Origin: DASRDU01 sp046331565
Lineage (GTDB): Bacteria > Acidobacteriota > Blastocatellia > RBC074
Reading direction: 5' to 3'
DNA length: 64,000 nucleotides
NCBI GenBank assembly: GCA_046331565.1
Contig: JAXLQP010000001.1
Span: 1,860,001 to 1,924,000, forward strand
Each line of letters begins with the position of its first letter. Within the stretch, counting starts at the first letter, position 1. The position numbers and the translations under genes are program-made. The notes beneath the pieces are model-generated. The model was not told the origin of the DNA. It made no database searches and saw only the letters and a list, made by a program, of their open reading frames with translations. This document shows, in pieces, positions 25,291-33,438 of the stretch.

Positions 25291-25414
25291 CAACAAGGAG
25301 CGCAGGCGTCTCGCCTGCCTGTATTCCGCTTGAGACGCCTTTACCGAAACACAGGCAGGCGAGACGCCTGCGCTCCTTGTTGCCTGCGCTCCTTGTTGCC
25401 TGCGCTCCTTGTTG
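25291..25414. repeat. Inverted repeat family D, copy 2, with tandem 16-mer
   Basis: Arms 25291-25322 and 25351-25382 are perfectly complementary over 32 bases. The right arm end cctgcgctccttgttg is then repeated twice more (25383-25398 and 25399-25414), giving three tandem 16-base copies. Expansion of only one arm end looks like replication slippage at the hairpin base. Confidence 0.9.
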
Positions 25415-25611
25415 TTTCTGTCGGGTTACTGCGCTGATTACTGATAACTCACTCCTGCTGATTGTTATTCGTTAATGGCATCGTCCTTGCACCTTATAGT
25501 TATGGTGTCTCAAAGCAATGCAACCACAGTCTGCCTGAACCCCTTCGCGGCGCAGATCGCGTAAAGCAGACAGACAGGTAAGCAAGGATAATCAAAGATC
25601 AGAGGTGAATT

Positions 25612-27168
25612 ATGATAATCAGAACAGCACACACTAAAGCGATGGCTCTGCTGATGATCGTCCTGATGGCCCTGCCTGGCGCGGGTTTCAGCGCCCTGGC
25701 GCAGCAGCCATACCGGGTCAGTGACCGGCAGGTGGATCAGTTGCTCCGGCGAATTGAAAACCGCGCTGATGCCTTCAAGGCGAGTCTCAATGCCTCGCTT
25801 GACCGCAGCCGCATCAATGGCAGCAGCCGCGAAGATGAAATCAATGCGGCAATGAGCGATTTTGAAAACGCGACTGACCGTCTGCGTGAACGGTTCAATG
25901 ACCGGCGTTCAGTCTCAGCCGATGTGCAGGACGTGCTCAGTCGCGCTGATCGCATCGAAGCTCTGACGCGCAACCTGAGACTGACGGCCCGCGCCAGCCG
26001 CGACTGGCAGGCCCTGCGCAGCGATCTGAATACGCTGGCCAGCTATTACAACGTGAGCTGGAACAACCAGGGCAGTTATCAGCCTGGCTGGAATTCAGCA
26101 TCCAGTACCGGCCTGACCGGAACCTGGCGGCTCGATACTTCGCGCAGCGACAACATTGATGATGCGATTGACCGGGCCGAGCGGGGCATGTCAGCCGCCG
26201 ATCAGTCGCGCTTCCGCGAAATGATCCGGCGCAGACTCGAATCGCCTGACACGCTGGCCATTGAGCAGCGCGGGCGCACTTTCACGATTGCCTCAACCCG
26301 CGCGCCGCAACTGACGTTTGAGGCTGACGGGCGCACGCACACTGAAGTGCTCAATCGCAACCGCAGCGTGCAGGTCAGCGCGAAAACTTACGGCGATCAG
26401 CTTGTCGTCAGCACGACGGGTAATCGCGGCAATGACTTTCACGTAACCTTCGATCCGATTGACAACGGCGAGCGGCTGCGCGTCACACGCCGGATTTATG
26501 CCGAACGCCTCTCGCAGCCGGTCGTGGTCAGCAGCGTCTATGACCGGACATCGAATACTGCGCAGTTGAATCTTTATCAGGGCCGCAACGACAACGTCGG
26601 CTACAACCGTCCGCGCGGATCGTTCTATGTGCCGAACGGAACGCAGCTCGTCGCCGTCCTCAACAATAATCTGAATACCAAAGATGCGCGCGAAGGCGAC
26701 CGCTTCAGCCTGATCGTGCGTTCGCCGTCGCAGTATGACGGCGCTGTGATTGAAGGCGTCGTGACGAATGTCGAAAACTCCGGGCGACTGACCGGACGTT
26801 CGCAGTTGTCACTTGACTTTGAAAGCATCCGGCTGCGCAACGGCAACAGCTACCCGTTTGCCGGTTACATTGAAAGCATTCGCACGCCGAATGGCGAAGA
26901 TGTCCGCGTTGACAATGAAGGCAGCGTGAAGGAAGACGACAGCCAGACGCAGCGCACCGTCACCCGCACCGGCATTGGCGCGGCGCTTGGCGCAATCATC
27001 GGCGCGATTGCCGGGGGCGGCAAAGGCGCGGCCATTGGCGCGGCCATTGGCGCGGGCGCGGGCGCAGGTTCGGTCTTCATTCAGGGCCGCGACTCGCTTG
27101 ATCTGTCGAGCGGCACGCAGATGACCATTCGCGCCAGCGCGCCCGGAGCCGAAGCGCGGCGTGACTGA
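25612..27168 (+). CDS. Exported protein with C-terminal glycine-zipper segment
   Basis: 518 residues; GAGGTGA precedes ATG 25612. Signal peptide MIIRTAHTKAMALLMIVLMA through SALAQQ. The next 130 residues are helical and charged (RQVDQLLRRIENRADAFKAS). The middle part is beta-rich (LTGTWRLDTSRSDN, FTIASTRAPQLTFEADGRTH). After residue 335 comes a PNGTQLVAVLNNNLNTKDAR segment as in proteins with a TrbI-like or LPS-export-like beta domain. Near 455-490 a GAALGAIIGAIAGGGKGAAI stretch forms a glycine zipper, a membrane-inserting helix pattern. It is probably envelope-associated. I do not recognise a specific function; similar proteins are common in Acidobacteria. Confidence 0.75.
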   Translation: MIIRTAHTKAMALLMIVLMALPGAGFSALAQQPYRVSDRQVDQLLRRIENRADAFKASLNASLDRSRINGSSREDEINAAMSDFENATDRLRERFNDRRSVSADVQDVLSRADRIEALTRNLRLTARASRDWQALRSDLNTLASYYNVSWNNQGSYQPGWNSASSTGLTGTWRLDTSRSDNIDDAIDRAERGMSAADQSRFREMIRRRLESPDTLAIEQRGRTFTIASTRAPQLTFEADGRTHTEVLNRNRSVQVSAKTYGDQLVVSTTGNRGNDFHVTFDPIDNGERLRVTRRIYAERLSQPVVVSSVYDRTSNTAQLNLYQGRNDNVGYNRPRGSFYVPNGTQLVAVLNNNLNTKDAREGDRFSLIVRSPSQYDGAVIEGVVTNVENSGRLTGRSQLSLDFESIRLRNGNSYPFAGYIESIRTPNGEDVRVDNEGSVKEDDSQTQRTVTRTGIGAALGAIIGAIAGGGKGAAIGAAIGAGAGAGSVFIQGRDSLDLSSGTQMTIRASAPGAEARRD

Positions 27169-27181
27169 TGAAAGGAAAAAA

Positions 27182-27245
27182 GCAGACGTGATGCCCGGAA
27201 CGGGTCTGACATCAGTTGATCCTCATGGGCTGGCATCACGTTTGC
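27182..27245. repeat. Inverted repeat after the glycine-zipper gene
   Basis: gcagacgtgatgcc at 27182-27195 pairs with ggcatcacgtttgc at 27232-27245 with one mismatch and a 36-base loop. It begins 14 bases after the stop codon and lies between convergent genes, so a terminator role is possible. A second smaller hairpin in the same spacer, with arms ttttttgtc (27415-27423) and gacaaaaaa (27433-27441), may serve the opposite strand. Confidence 0.5.
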
Positions 27246-27501
27246 TTATGAAATCAGCGGCAGCTTACTTATTGGGGTGAAACTCCGGTACTGACAGGAC
27301 GCAGAGGGGAGCGTCTGAAGGATTGACGCGAAGTCTTTCCCTGATGTATCGGGGTTGTTATCGCTGCCCGCTTCACTCGTGATCAGCAGGAAGGGAGTGC
27401 AGGCGGGCAGCAATTTTTTTGTCTGCTCACCGGACAAAAAATTTGGCGCGATAACCAGACAGGTGACCGCGCCCGTTACATCGTGCCTCTGTACTGAAGC
27501 C

Positions 27502-27972
27502 TTATTTGCGCCGCATCGTGGCGGCCACCTTCTGCGTATTGCCCTTGATCTCTTCCATGCGGCGGCCCATTTCCTGCAACCGGCTCTGATTGCAAAGCTC
27601 CTCCACTTTCGGGAACAGTTCGCCTTCTTCTTCATCAACGTGATGTTCGACGGCATCACGCAGTTCAGCGAGGATGTCCTGAAACTCCTCTTCATTCGGG
27701 GCCAGCGTGGAAAGCTGCGCCAGCAACTGCTCAACCTGATCGTGTTCCTTGTACGATTCACGAATCAGATCACGGGTTTCATTGAATTCCTCCATCGCCG
27801 GATAGAGAACTTCCTCTTCAACGCGCGTGTGCATCTTCAGCGCCCGGTTGAGTTTATTGAATGTTTCGGTATAAGTCGGATCGGTGCCTGTTTCATCATC
27901 GGCGGTTTCGAGTTCTTCGATCAGGCGAAAGGCTTCCTGATGGTCTTCCTTCAACATTTCAATCGCATTCAT
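27502..27972 (-). CDS. Hemerythrin-like (HHE) protein
   Basis: 156 residues from ATG 27972 (GGAGAG upstream). The iron-binding series is visible: MLKEDHQEAF (His11), LKMHTRVEEEVLYPAM (His and Glu), YKEHDQVEQLL and VEHHVDEEEGELFP. This is the HHE four-helix bundle that holds a di-iron site and may bind O2, NO or peroxide, or act in iron handling. Cytosolic. It faces a plus-strand run of stress-type genes across 400 bases. The final 30 residues (LQEMGRRMEEIKGNTQKVAA) form an extra helix. Confidence 0.92.
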   Translation of the reverse strand: MNAIEMLKEDHQEAFRLIEELETADDETGTDPTYTETFNKLNRALKMHTRVEEEVLYPAMEEFNETRDLIRESYKEHDQVEQLLAQLSTLAPNEEEFQDILAELRDAVEHHVDEEEGELFPKVEELCNQSRLQEMGRRMEEIKGNTQKVAATMRRK

Positions 27973-28380
27973 GACTTCTCTCCTTGTATCTGCTGAGTGT
28001 TCCTGAAAGGGTAATTGTCGCACTCTGCCTGCGAGCAATCAGTGTGCCCGCGTGAGGTCGGGGCAGCCATCGAACCTGGCGACCAGTCAGTTTTGTCCCT
28101 GCTCGCTTGTACGATTTGCATTCCGGCTGCTCTGAATCAGTGCAGTGCGGGTGTATGCCGGACATTCATTGATCTGCCCTGTCGTGACCGCTTTTGTCCG
28201 GCTGGTCGGAGGCAGCAAAAAAAAATCTGCCGGGCGCTCAGCTTCAGCAGGCATACCACTTGCTCGATCAGTTCTGACCGCAGGTGCGGAGATGCCAGTT
28301 GATCTTCCGGCGGATGACTGGTCGGATTCTGAAGACAGCCGGATGGAGTAAACAATCTCAGCCAGAGAAGGAGCAGGATT

Positions 28381-28587
28381 ATGGCAACCAGATCCAGACA
28401 GGATGACATGATGGATGACCGTGATGCGATGAAGAACCAGGGTCAGCGCACGATTCCGCGCGGTGGTTCGTCACAAAGCGGCAAATCGGCAGGCTCACGC
28501 GTCAACCCGCAGAGCGGCGCAGGCCGCAGCGGCGCTGGTCAGAGCAGCAAATCATCATCGAAGAACAAACCGAAAAACAGCCGCTAG
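28381..28587 (+). CDS. Small basic, Ser/Gly/Lys-rich protein
   Basis: 68 residues with AAGGAG seven bases before the ATG. No hydrophobic core, rich in Ser, Gly, Gln, Arg and Lys, ending SSKNKPKNSR. It is surely disordered and could bind nucleic acid or act as a desiccation-type hydrophilin; neither is shown. It stands between the hemerythrin gene and the SRPBCC gene, on the same strand as the latter. I accept it as a gene because of the ribosome binding site and clean start and stop, but family is unknown. Confidence 0.6.
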   Translation: MATRSRQDDMMDDRDAMKNQGQRTIPRGGSSQSGKSAGSRVNPQSGAGRSGAGQSSKSSSKNKPKNSR

Positions 28588-28746
28588 AGAGTCGGCAGCA
28601 GGCAGAAGCCGGAACCCTGCGAAGGGTGGCTTCTGCCTGCTCCACGAATTCTCTCCCCGGTCGCCCGCAGACTGAAGGCCGTACCGCTTCAGTCACCTTC
28701 TCCCGCCGCGCAGCATCGCCTGCGAACTTCATAACCGGAGGAAATA

Positions 28747-29541
28747 ATGTCAGCAACCGAACGAACCATCACCGGCTACCCGCAGTCTGTTCCCGGTCGT
28801 CATCAGCAGTCACCGCACGACCGGCAGATCAATCTCAACGATACCGAACGCTGGATTTCAGGAATCGGCGGCGGCGCGCTGGCGCTTTACGGTCTGAAAA
28901 CCGGCGGCTGGAGCGGGCTGCTGCTCGCCTTTGCCGGAGGCGCGCTCGTCTGGCGCGGCGCGACCGGACACTGTGATGTTTACGAAGCGCTCGGCATCAA
29001 CTCGACCACAGGCCGGGGCCGCAATGCCAGCGTTCAGCACGGCCAGGGCATCAGGGTCGAAAAAAGCGTGACCATTAACAAGTCGCCGCAGGAGCTGTAT
29101 CAGTTCTGGCGCAACTTTGAAAACCTGCCTCGTTTTATGACGCACCTTGAAGCCGTCCACAAAATTGATGACCGCCATTCGCACTGGGTCGCCAAAGCTC
29201 CCGCCGGAACCACCGTTGAATGGGACGCCGAAATCATCAATGAACAAGAGAACGAACTGATCGCCTGGCGTTCGACCGGCCAGACACCGGTTCCGAATGC
29301 CGGTTCAGTGCGTTTTGAGAAAGCTCCGAACGGGCGAGGTACTGAGGTCAAAGTGTCACTCAATTACGAACCTCCCGCCGGAAAAATCGGGGCGCTGCTG
29401 GCGAAACTCTTTGGTGAGGAGCCGGGCATGCAGGTTGAAGAAGACCTGCGCCATTTCAAACAGATTATGGAAACCGGTGAAATGCCTTCCGTCGAAGGCC
29501 AGCCCTCAGGCCGCAGCGCCACTTCAGGCAGCAGGCGTTAA
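28747..29541 (+). CDS. DUF2892-SRPBCC membrane protein
   Basis: 264 residues; GGAGGAA five bases before ATG. A hydrophobic hairpin (about 38-75: WISGIGGGALALYGLKTGGW through GGALVWRGATGHC) matches DUF2892/YgaP-like membrane segments. It is followed from about 98 by an SRPBCC domain: VEKSVTINKSPQELYQFWRN, then LPRFMTHLEAVHKID, and VKVSLNYEPPAGKIGALLAK. This combination is known from COG5637-type proteins, often found near stress genes. SRPBCC domains hold a hydrophobic pocket; ligand unknown. The dehydrogenase gene follows by 27 bases, so they are likely one operon. Confidence 0.88.
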   Translation: MSATERTITGYPQSVPGRHQQSPHDRQINLNDTERWISGIGGGALALYGLKTGGWSGLLLAFAGGALVWRGATGHCDVYEALGINSTTGRGRNASVQHGQGIRVEKSVTINKSPQELYQFWRNFENLPRFMTHLEAVHKIDDRHSHWVAKAPAGTTVEWDAEIINEQENELIAWRSTGQTPVPNAGSVRFEKAPNGRGTEVKVSLNYEPPAGKIGALLAKLFGEEPGMQVEEDLRHFKQIMETGEMPSVEGQPSGRSATSGSRR

Positions 29542-29568
29542 GCGGCGCAAACGCAGCGAGGAGAAATT

Positions 29569-30738
29569 ATGCGAGCAGTCTGCTGGAACGGGAAAAACGA
29601 GATGCGGGTGATGAATGTGCCGGATCCGAAAATCATCAATCCGCACGACGCCATCATCAGAATCACGACGACGGCGATCTGCGGTTCTGACCTGCATCTG
29701 CTGGACGGTTACATCCCGACGATGGAAAAGGGCGACATCGTCGGCCACGAATTTATGGGCGAGGTCGTCGAAACCGGCCCCGAAGTCAGAAAGCTGAAGA
29801 AGGGCGACCGCGTGGTAGTGCCTTTCACGATTGCCTGCGGCCAGTGTTTCTTCTGTCAGAAAGAGCTGTGGTCGCTGTGTGACAACACCAATCCGAACGC
29901 GCGCATGCTGGAAAAGATGTACGGCTATTCCGGCTCCGGGCTGTTTGGTTATTCGCATTTGTACGGCGGTTACGCCGGTGGTCAGGCCGAATACGCGCGG
30001 GTGCCGTTTGCCGATGTCGGCCCGATCAGAATTCCGGAAGGCTTAAGCGATGAACAGGTGCTTTTTCTTTCAGACATCTTTCCGACGGGTTACATGGCCG
30101 CCGAGAACTGCCACATTCAGCCGGGCGACACAGTGGCCATCTGGGGTTGCGGGCCGGTCGGGCAGTTCGCCATCAAAAGCGCGTGGCTGCTCGGAGCCGA
30201 GCGCGTTATTGCGATTGATCAGGTTCCTGAGCGGTTGCGGATGGCCGAAACCGCAGGCCAGGCGGAAACGATCAACTTCAGCGAAACGGACGTCTTCGAT
30301 GAACTGAAGGAAAGAACCGGCGGGCGCGGCCCTGACGCCTGTATTGACGCCGTCGGTCTGGAAGCGCACGGCGCTTCGGCTGATGCAATTTATGATCGCG
30401 CCAAAGCCGCCATGTTTCTCGCCACAGATCGCCCGACGGTGCTGCGCCAGGTCATCAGTTCCTGTCGCAAGGGCGGCACGGTTTCAATTCCCGGCGTTTA
30501 CGGCGGCCTGCTCGACAAGATTCCGTTCGGCGCGGCCTTTGCCAAAGGACTGACTTTCAAAATGGGACAGACGCACGTGCATCGGTACCTGGTGCCGCTG
30601 CTCAAACGCATCGAGAACGGCGAGATTGATCCGTCCTTCGTCATCACGCACCGCCTGTCGCTGGAAGATGCGCCTTACGGTTACGGCATTTTCAAGAACA
30701 AACAGGACAACTGCATCAAGATCATTCTCAAACCGTGA
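29569..30738 (+). CDS. Zinc-dependent alcohol dehydrogenase (formaldehyde-dehydrogenase-like)
   Basis: 389 residues. Catalytic zinc ligands are in ICGSDLHLLDGY (Cys) and GHEFMGEVV (His, Glu). The structural zinc loop is CGQCFFCQKELWSLC with four cysteines. IWGCGPVGQFAIKSA is the NAD-binding glycine motif. The long FGYSHLYGGYAGGQAEYARV region matches the glutathione-independent formaldehyde dehydrogenase branch of the MDR family. It would oxidise formaldehyde or another small alcohol or aldehyde with NAD+. The stop overlaps the GTG of the next gene by 4 bases (GTGA), which suggests coupled translation. Confidence 0.92.
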   Translation: MRAVCWNGKNEMRVMNVPDPKIINPHDAIIRITTTAICGSDLHLLDGYIPTMEKGDIVGHEFMGEVVETGPEVRKLKKGDRVVVPFTIACGQCFFCQKELWSLCDNTNPNARMLEKMYGYSGSGLFGYSHLYGGYAGGQAEYARVPFADVGPIRIPEGLSDEQVLFLSDIFPTGYMAAENCHIQPGDTVAIWGCGPVGQFAIKSAWLLGAERVIAIDQVPERLRMAETAGQAETINFSETDVFDELKERTGGRGPDACIDAVGLEAHGASADAIYDRAKAAMFLATDRPTVLRQVISSCRKGGTVSIPGVYGGLLDKIPFGAAFAKGLTFKMGQTHVHRYLVPLLKRIENGEIDPSFVITHRLSLEDAPYGYGIFKNKQDNCIKIILKP

Positions 30739-31319
30739 ACACAACTGCGCCGCCCCGTTCACAGCCCGCACTGACTGTTCCTGACACTGTCAGGCTGATC
30801 ATCTTTGATGCTGACGGCACGCTGCGTCGCACAACGGTTGCAGGCAGGCCGTGCCCGCACGGGCCTGGTGAATGGGAACTGCTGCCGCGCGTCAGAGAAA
30901 CGCTGTCGGCCATTGACTGGTCGGCGCGCAGGCTCGGCATCGCTTCGAATCAGGATCAGATCGCTTACGGCTGGCTCAGTGCAGAGATGGCGCGGCAGTT
31001 GTTCACGACCCTCATTGCAGAAGCCACTGACGGGCGCACTGAAGCGGTGATTCGTTTCTGCCCGCACGCGCTTGAAACCGTCTGTCACTGCCGCAAGCCG
31101 CAGCCGGGAATGCTGCTTGAAATCATGCAGGCCTGCGAGCTTGCCCCCGCACAGACGCTGTTTGTCGGCGATGCTGAAACCGACCGCGAAGCCGCCCGTC
31201 GCGCCGGAACTTCGTTTATGTGGGCGTGGGATTTTTTCGGCTGGAATTTGTCAAATTCAGACAGAGAGAAGACGGAACACACGGAATCAACGGCACAGAT
31301 GGAAACTGACCTGATGTGA
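30735..31319 (+). CDS. HAD-superfamily phosphatase, GmhB-like
   Basis: 194 residues from GTG 30735. LIIFDADGTLRR gives the DxD nucleophile pair (Asp25, Asp27), GIASNQ the motif II Ser, and LFVGDAETDREAARRAG motif IV. RFCPHALETVCHCRKPQPGM is the zinc loop (Cys-x-His ... Cys-x-Cys) of D-glycero-D-manno-heptose bisphosphate phosphatase and histidinol phosphatase. Substrate is therefore a sugar or alcohol bisphosphate, not decided. The fold ends near WDFFGWN; the remaining tail SNSDREKTEHTESTAQMETD is encoded inside a family C repeat and is likely non-functional. Confidence 0.85.
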   Translation: MNTTAPPRSQPALTVPDTVRLIIFDADGTLRRTTVAGRPCPHGPGEWELLPRVRETLSAIDWSARRLGIASNQDQIAYGWLSAEMARQLFTTLIAEATDGRTEAVIRFCPHALETVCHCRKPQPGMLLEIMQACELAPAQTLFVGDAETDREAARRAGTSFMWAWDFFGWNLSNSDREKTEHTESTAQMETDLM

Positions 31320-31372
31320 TCTGACTCCTGTTCCGTGTGTTCTGTTATTTCCGTCTGTTCCGTCCTCTCTCT
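31261..31372. repeat. Dispersed inverted repeat, family C, copy 3 (eroded)
   Basis: agagagaagacggaacac at 31262 pairs imperfectly (about eight mismatches in 42) with the right arm ending ccgtcctctctct near 31372. It overlaps the 3' end of the GmhB-like gene and reaches to 14 bases before the histidine-phosphatase start, so it occupies both the stop of one gene and the ribosome-binding region of the next. Confidence 0.85.
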
Positions 31373-31385
31373 GCCCTCATCCACT

Positions 31386-31985
31386 ATGACCACGCTGCTG
31401 CTGATTCGTCACGCCATGACTGCAATGGTAGATCGGGCCATCAGTGGCTGGATGCCCGGCGTGCATCTGAATGAAACCGGGCGCGTGCAGGCGCTGGAAC
31501 TCGCTGAACGGCTGGCGCAGGCTCCGCTTGCGGCGATTTACAGCAGCCCGCTCGAACGAGCGATTGAAACGGCGGAACCGCTGGCTGAAAAAATCGGGCT
31601 GAAAATTCAGGTGCGCGATGAAGCTGGCGAAGTGAGATTCGGTGAATGGACTGGCTGCACCTTACAGGAACTGTCGGGCAATCCGCTGTGGCAGCGCTTC
31701 AATTCATTTCGCAGTCTGACGCGCATTCCCGGTGGCGAAATGATGGCTGAAACTCAGACGCGCATGGTGGCGCTGCTTGAGGAACTGCGGCTGATTCATC
31801 CCGATCAACTGATCGCCGTCATCAGTCACGGTGATGTGATTCGCGCGGCGATTGCGCATTACGCAGGCATTCACCCTGATCTGTTTCAGCGCCTCGAAAT
31901 CAGCCCCGCCTCAGTCAGCGTCATCGAACTCAGCGAATACGCTCCGCGCCTGGTGCGCCTCAACGACAACGGCAGCCTTTTCTGA
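31386..31985 (+). CDS. Histidine phosphatase (phosphoglycerate-mutase-like)
   Basis: 199 residues from ATG 31386; the longer frame only reads the repeat. TTLLLIRHAMTA holds the phospho-accepting RH motif (Arg8-His9), AIYSSPLERAIETAEPLA the second conserved arm, VRFGEWTG the acid segment and AVISHGDVIRAAIAHYAG the second catalytic His. Such branch-2 phosphatases hydrolyse phosphomonoesters; substrate unknown. There is no clear ribosome binding site, because the family C repeat ends 14 bases upstream; translation may depend on coupling or be weak. Convergent with the DUF1501 gene one base away. Confidence 0.9.
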   Translation: MTTLLLIRHAMTAMVDRAISGWMPGVHLNETGRVQALELAERLAQAPLAAIYSSPLERAIETAEPLAEKIGLKIQVRDEAGEVRFGEWTGCTLQELSGNPLWQRFNSFRSLTRIPGGEMMAETQTRMVALLEELRLIHPDQLIAVISHGDVIRAAIAHYAGIHPDLFQRLEISPASVSVIELSEYAPRLVRLNDNGSLF

Positions 31986-31986
31986 T

Positions 31987-33438
31987 TCAGGCCAGAATGT
32001 CTTTCACCAGTTCACCGTGAACGTCGGTCAGCCGGAAGTCGCGGCCCTGAAATTTATAAGTCAGCCGCTTGTGATCAATGCCCAGGCAATGCAGGATCGT
32101 CGCATTCAGGTCGTGAACATGCACCGGATCGCGCGTGATGTTGTAACTGAAATCATCAGTCTCGCCCACCGTCACGCCGGGTTTGATGCCGCCGCCCGCC
32201 AGCCACACCGTAAAACAGCGCGGGTGATGATCGCGCCCGTAATTGTCAGCCGTCAGCGTGCCCTGCGAATAGACCGTGCGCCCGAACTCGCCGCCCCAGA
32301 TGATGAGCGTGTCATTGAGCATCCCGCGTTCCTTCAAATCCTGAATCAGCGCGGCTGAAGGCTGATCGGTGTCCTGCGCCTGCTTTGCGATGTTTCGCGG
32401 CAGGTCGCCGTGCTGATCCCAGCCGCGATGAAACAACTGAATGAAGCGCACGCCGCGTTCAGCCAGCCGCCGCGCCAGAATGCAGTTGAAGGCAAACGTG
32501 CCCGGCTTGCGCGCATCAGGGCCGTAACGCTCAAAGGTCTTTTCAGGCTCTTTTGAAAGATCGGTCAGTTCCGGCACTGACGATTGCATGCGATAAGCCA
32601 GTTCGTACTGCGCCACACGCGAAATGATTTCAGGGTCAGCATACTTTTCGGCATTGAGCTGATTCAGTTCGGCCAGATCATCCAGAAAGCGGCGGCGCAC
32701 TTCCCTGCTGATGCCCTGGGGATTCGATAAATAAAGCACCGGGTCGGGGCCATTATGAAACTTCACGCCCTGATAACGCGACGGCAGAAAGCCGCTGCCC
32801 CACAAACGATCATACAAGGGCTGATCGCCGCCGGTGCGGCCAACCGAAATCATGACGATGAACGCAGGCAGGTCTTTGTTCTCGCTGCCCAGGCCGTAAG
32901 CGATCCACGCGCCCAGGCTCGGACGACCCGCCAATTGAAATCCCGTGAGCGAACAGGTAATCGCCGGATCGTGATTGATCTGCTCGGTGTGCATTGACCT
33001 GATGAAGCTCAGTTCATCAACAACCTTCGCCGTGTGCGGCAGCAGTTCACTTAAGGGTGCGCCCGATTGTCCGTGCTGCGCGAATTTGAAGATCGAAGGC
33101 GCAGTCGGCCACGTCGCCTGATGCGCCGTCATTCCGGTCAGCCGCTGCCCCATCCTGACTGACTCCGGCAGGTTCTGCCCGCGCAGTTTCGCAAGCTGCG
33201 GTTTCGGGTCAAAGAGTTCAAGCTGCGACGGGCCACCCGCCTGATAAAGACAGATCACGCGCTTCGCTTTCGGCGCAAAATGCGGCAGGCCCGCAAGGCC
33301 CGACGAATTCTCAGCACTTTGCGCAAGGCCCTGTTCACCGAGCAGCGCAGAGAGCGCCGCCGTGCCCAGCCCCAGCCCGCAGCGCCTGAAAAACGCGCGC
33401 CGCGTCAGCAGCAGATGATGTTCGTCAATCGGATTCAT
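31987..33438 (-). CDS. DUF1501 protein with Tat-type signal
   Basis: 483 residues. TRRAFFRRCGLGLGTAALSA is a twin-arginine-like signal. RVICLYQAGGPSQLELFDPK then LPHFAPKAK, HTEQINHDPAITCSLTGFQL, LIIWGGEFGRTVYSQ and GRDHHPRCFTVWLAGGGIKP are the conserved blocks of DUF1501, an alkaline-phosphatase/sulfatase-fold family. Members almost always sit beside DUF1549/DUF1553 proteins in Planctomycetes, Verrucomicrobia and Acidobacteria, as here. The function of the pair is unproven; a role in breakdown of sulfated or complex polymers has been suggested. Starts 4 bases inside the end of the upstream MFS gene. Confidence 0.92.
   Translation of the reverse strand: MNPIDEHHLLLTRRAFFRRCGLGLGTAALSALLGEQGLAQSAENSSGLAGLPHFAPKAKRVICLYQAGGPSQLELFDPKPQLAKLRGQNLPESVRMGQRLTGMTAHQATWPTAPSIFKFAQHGQSGAPLSELLPHTAKVVDELSFIRSMHTEQINHDPAITCSLTGFQLAGRPSLGAWIAYGLGSENKDLPAFIVMISVGRTGGDQPLYDRLWGSGFLPSRYQGVKFHNGPDPVLYLSNPQGISREVRRRFLDDLAELNQLNAEKYADPEIISRVAQYELAYRMQSSVPELTDLSKEPEKTFERYGPDARKPGTFAFNCILARRLAERGVRFIQLFHRGWDQHGDLPRNIAKQAQDTDQPSAALIQDLKERGMLNDTLIIWGGEFGRTVYSQGTLTADNYGRDHHPRCFTVWLAGGGIKPGVTVGETDDFSYNITRDPVHVHDLNATILHCLGIDHKRLTYKFQGRDFRLTDVHGELVKDILA

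Noticed and set aside
25223..25414. CRISPR array
   Set aside because: The repeats are inverted hairpins and a 16-base tandem without spacers, and no cas gene is present.
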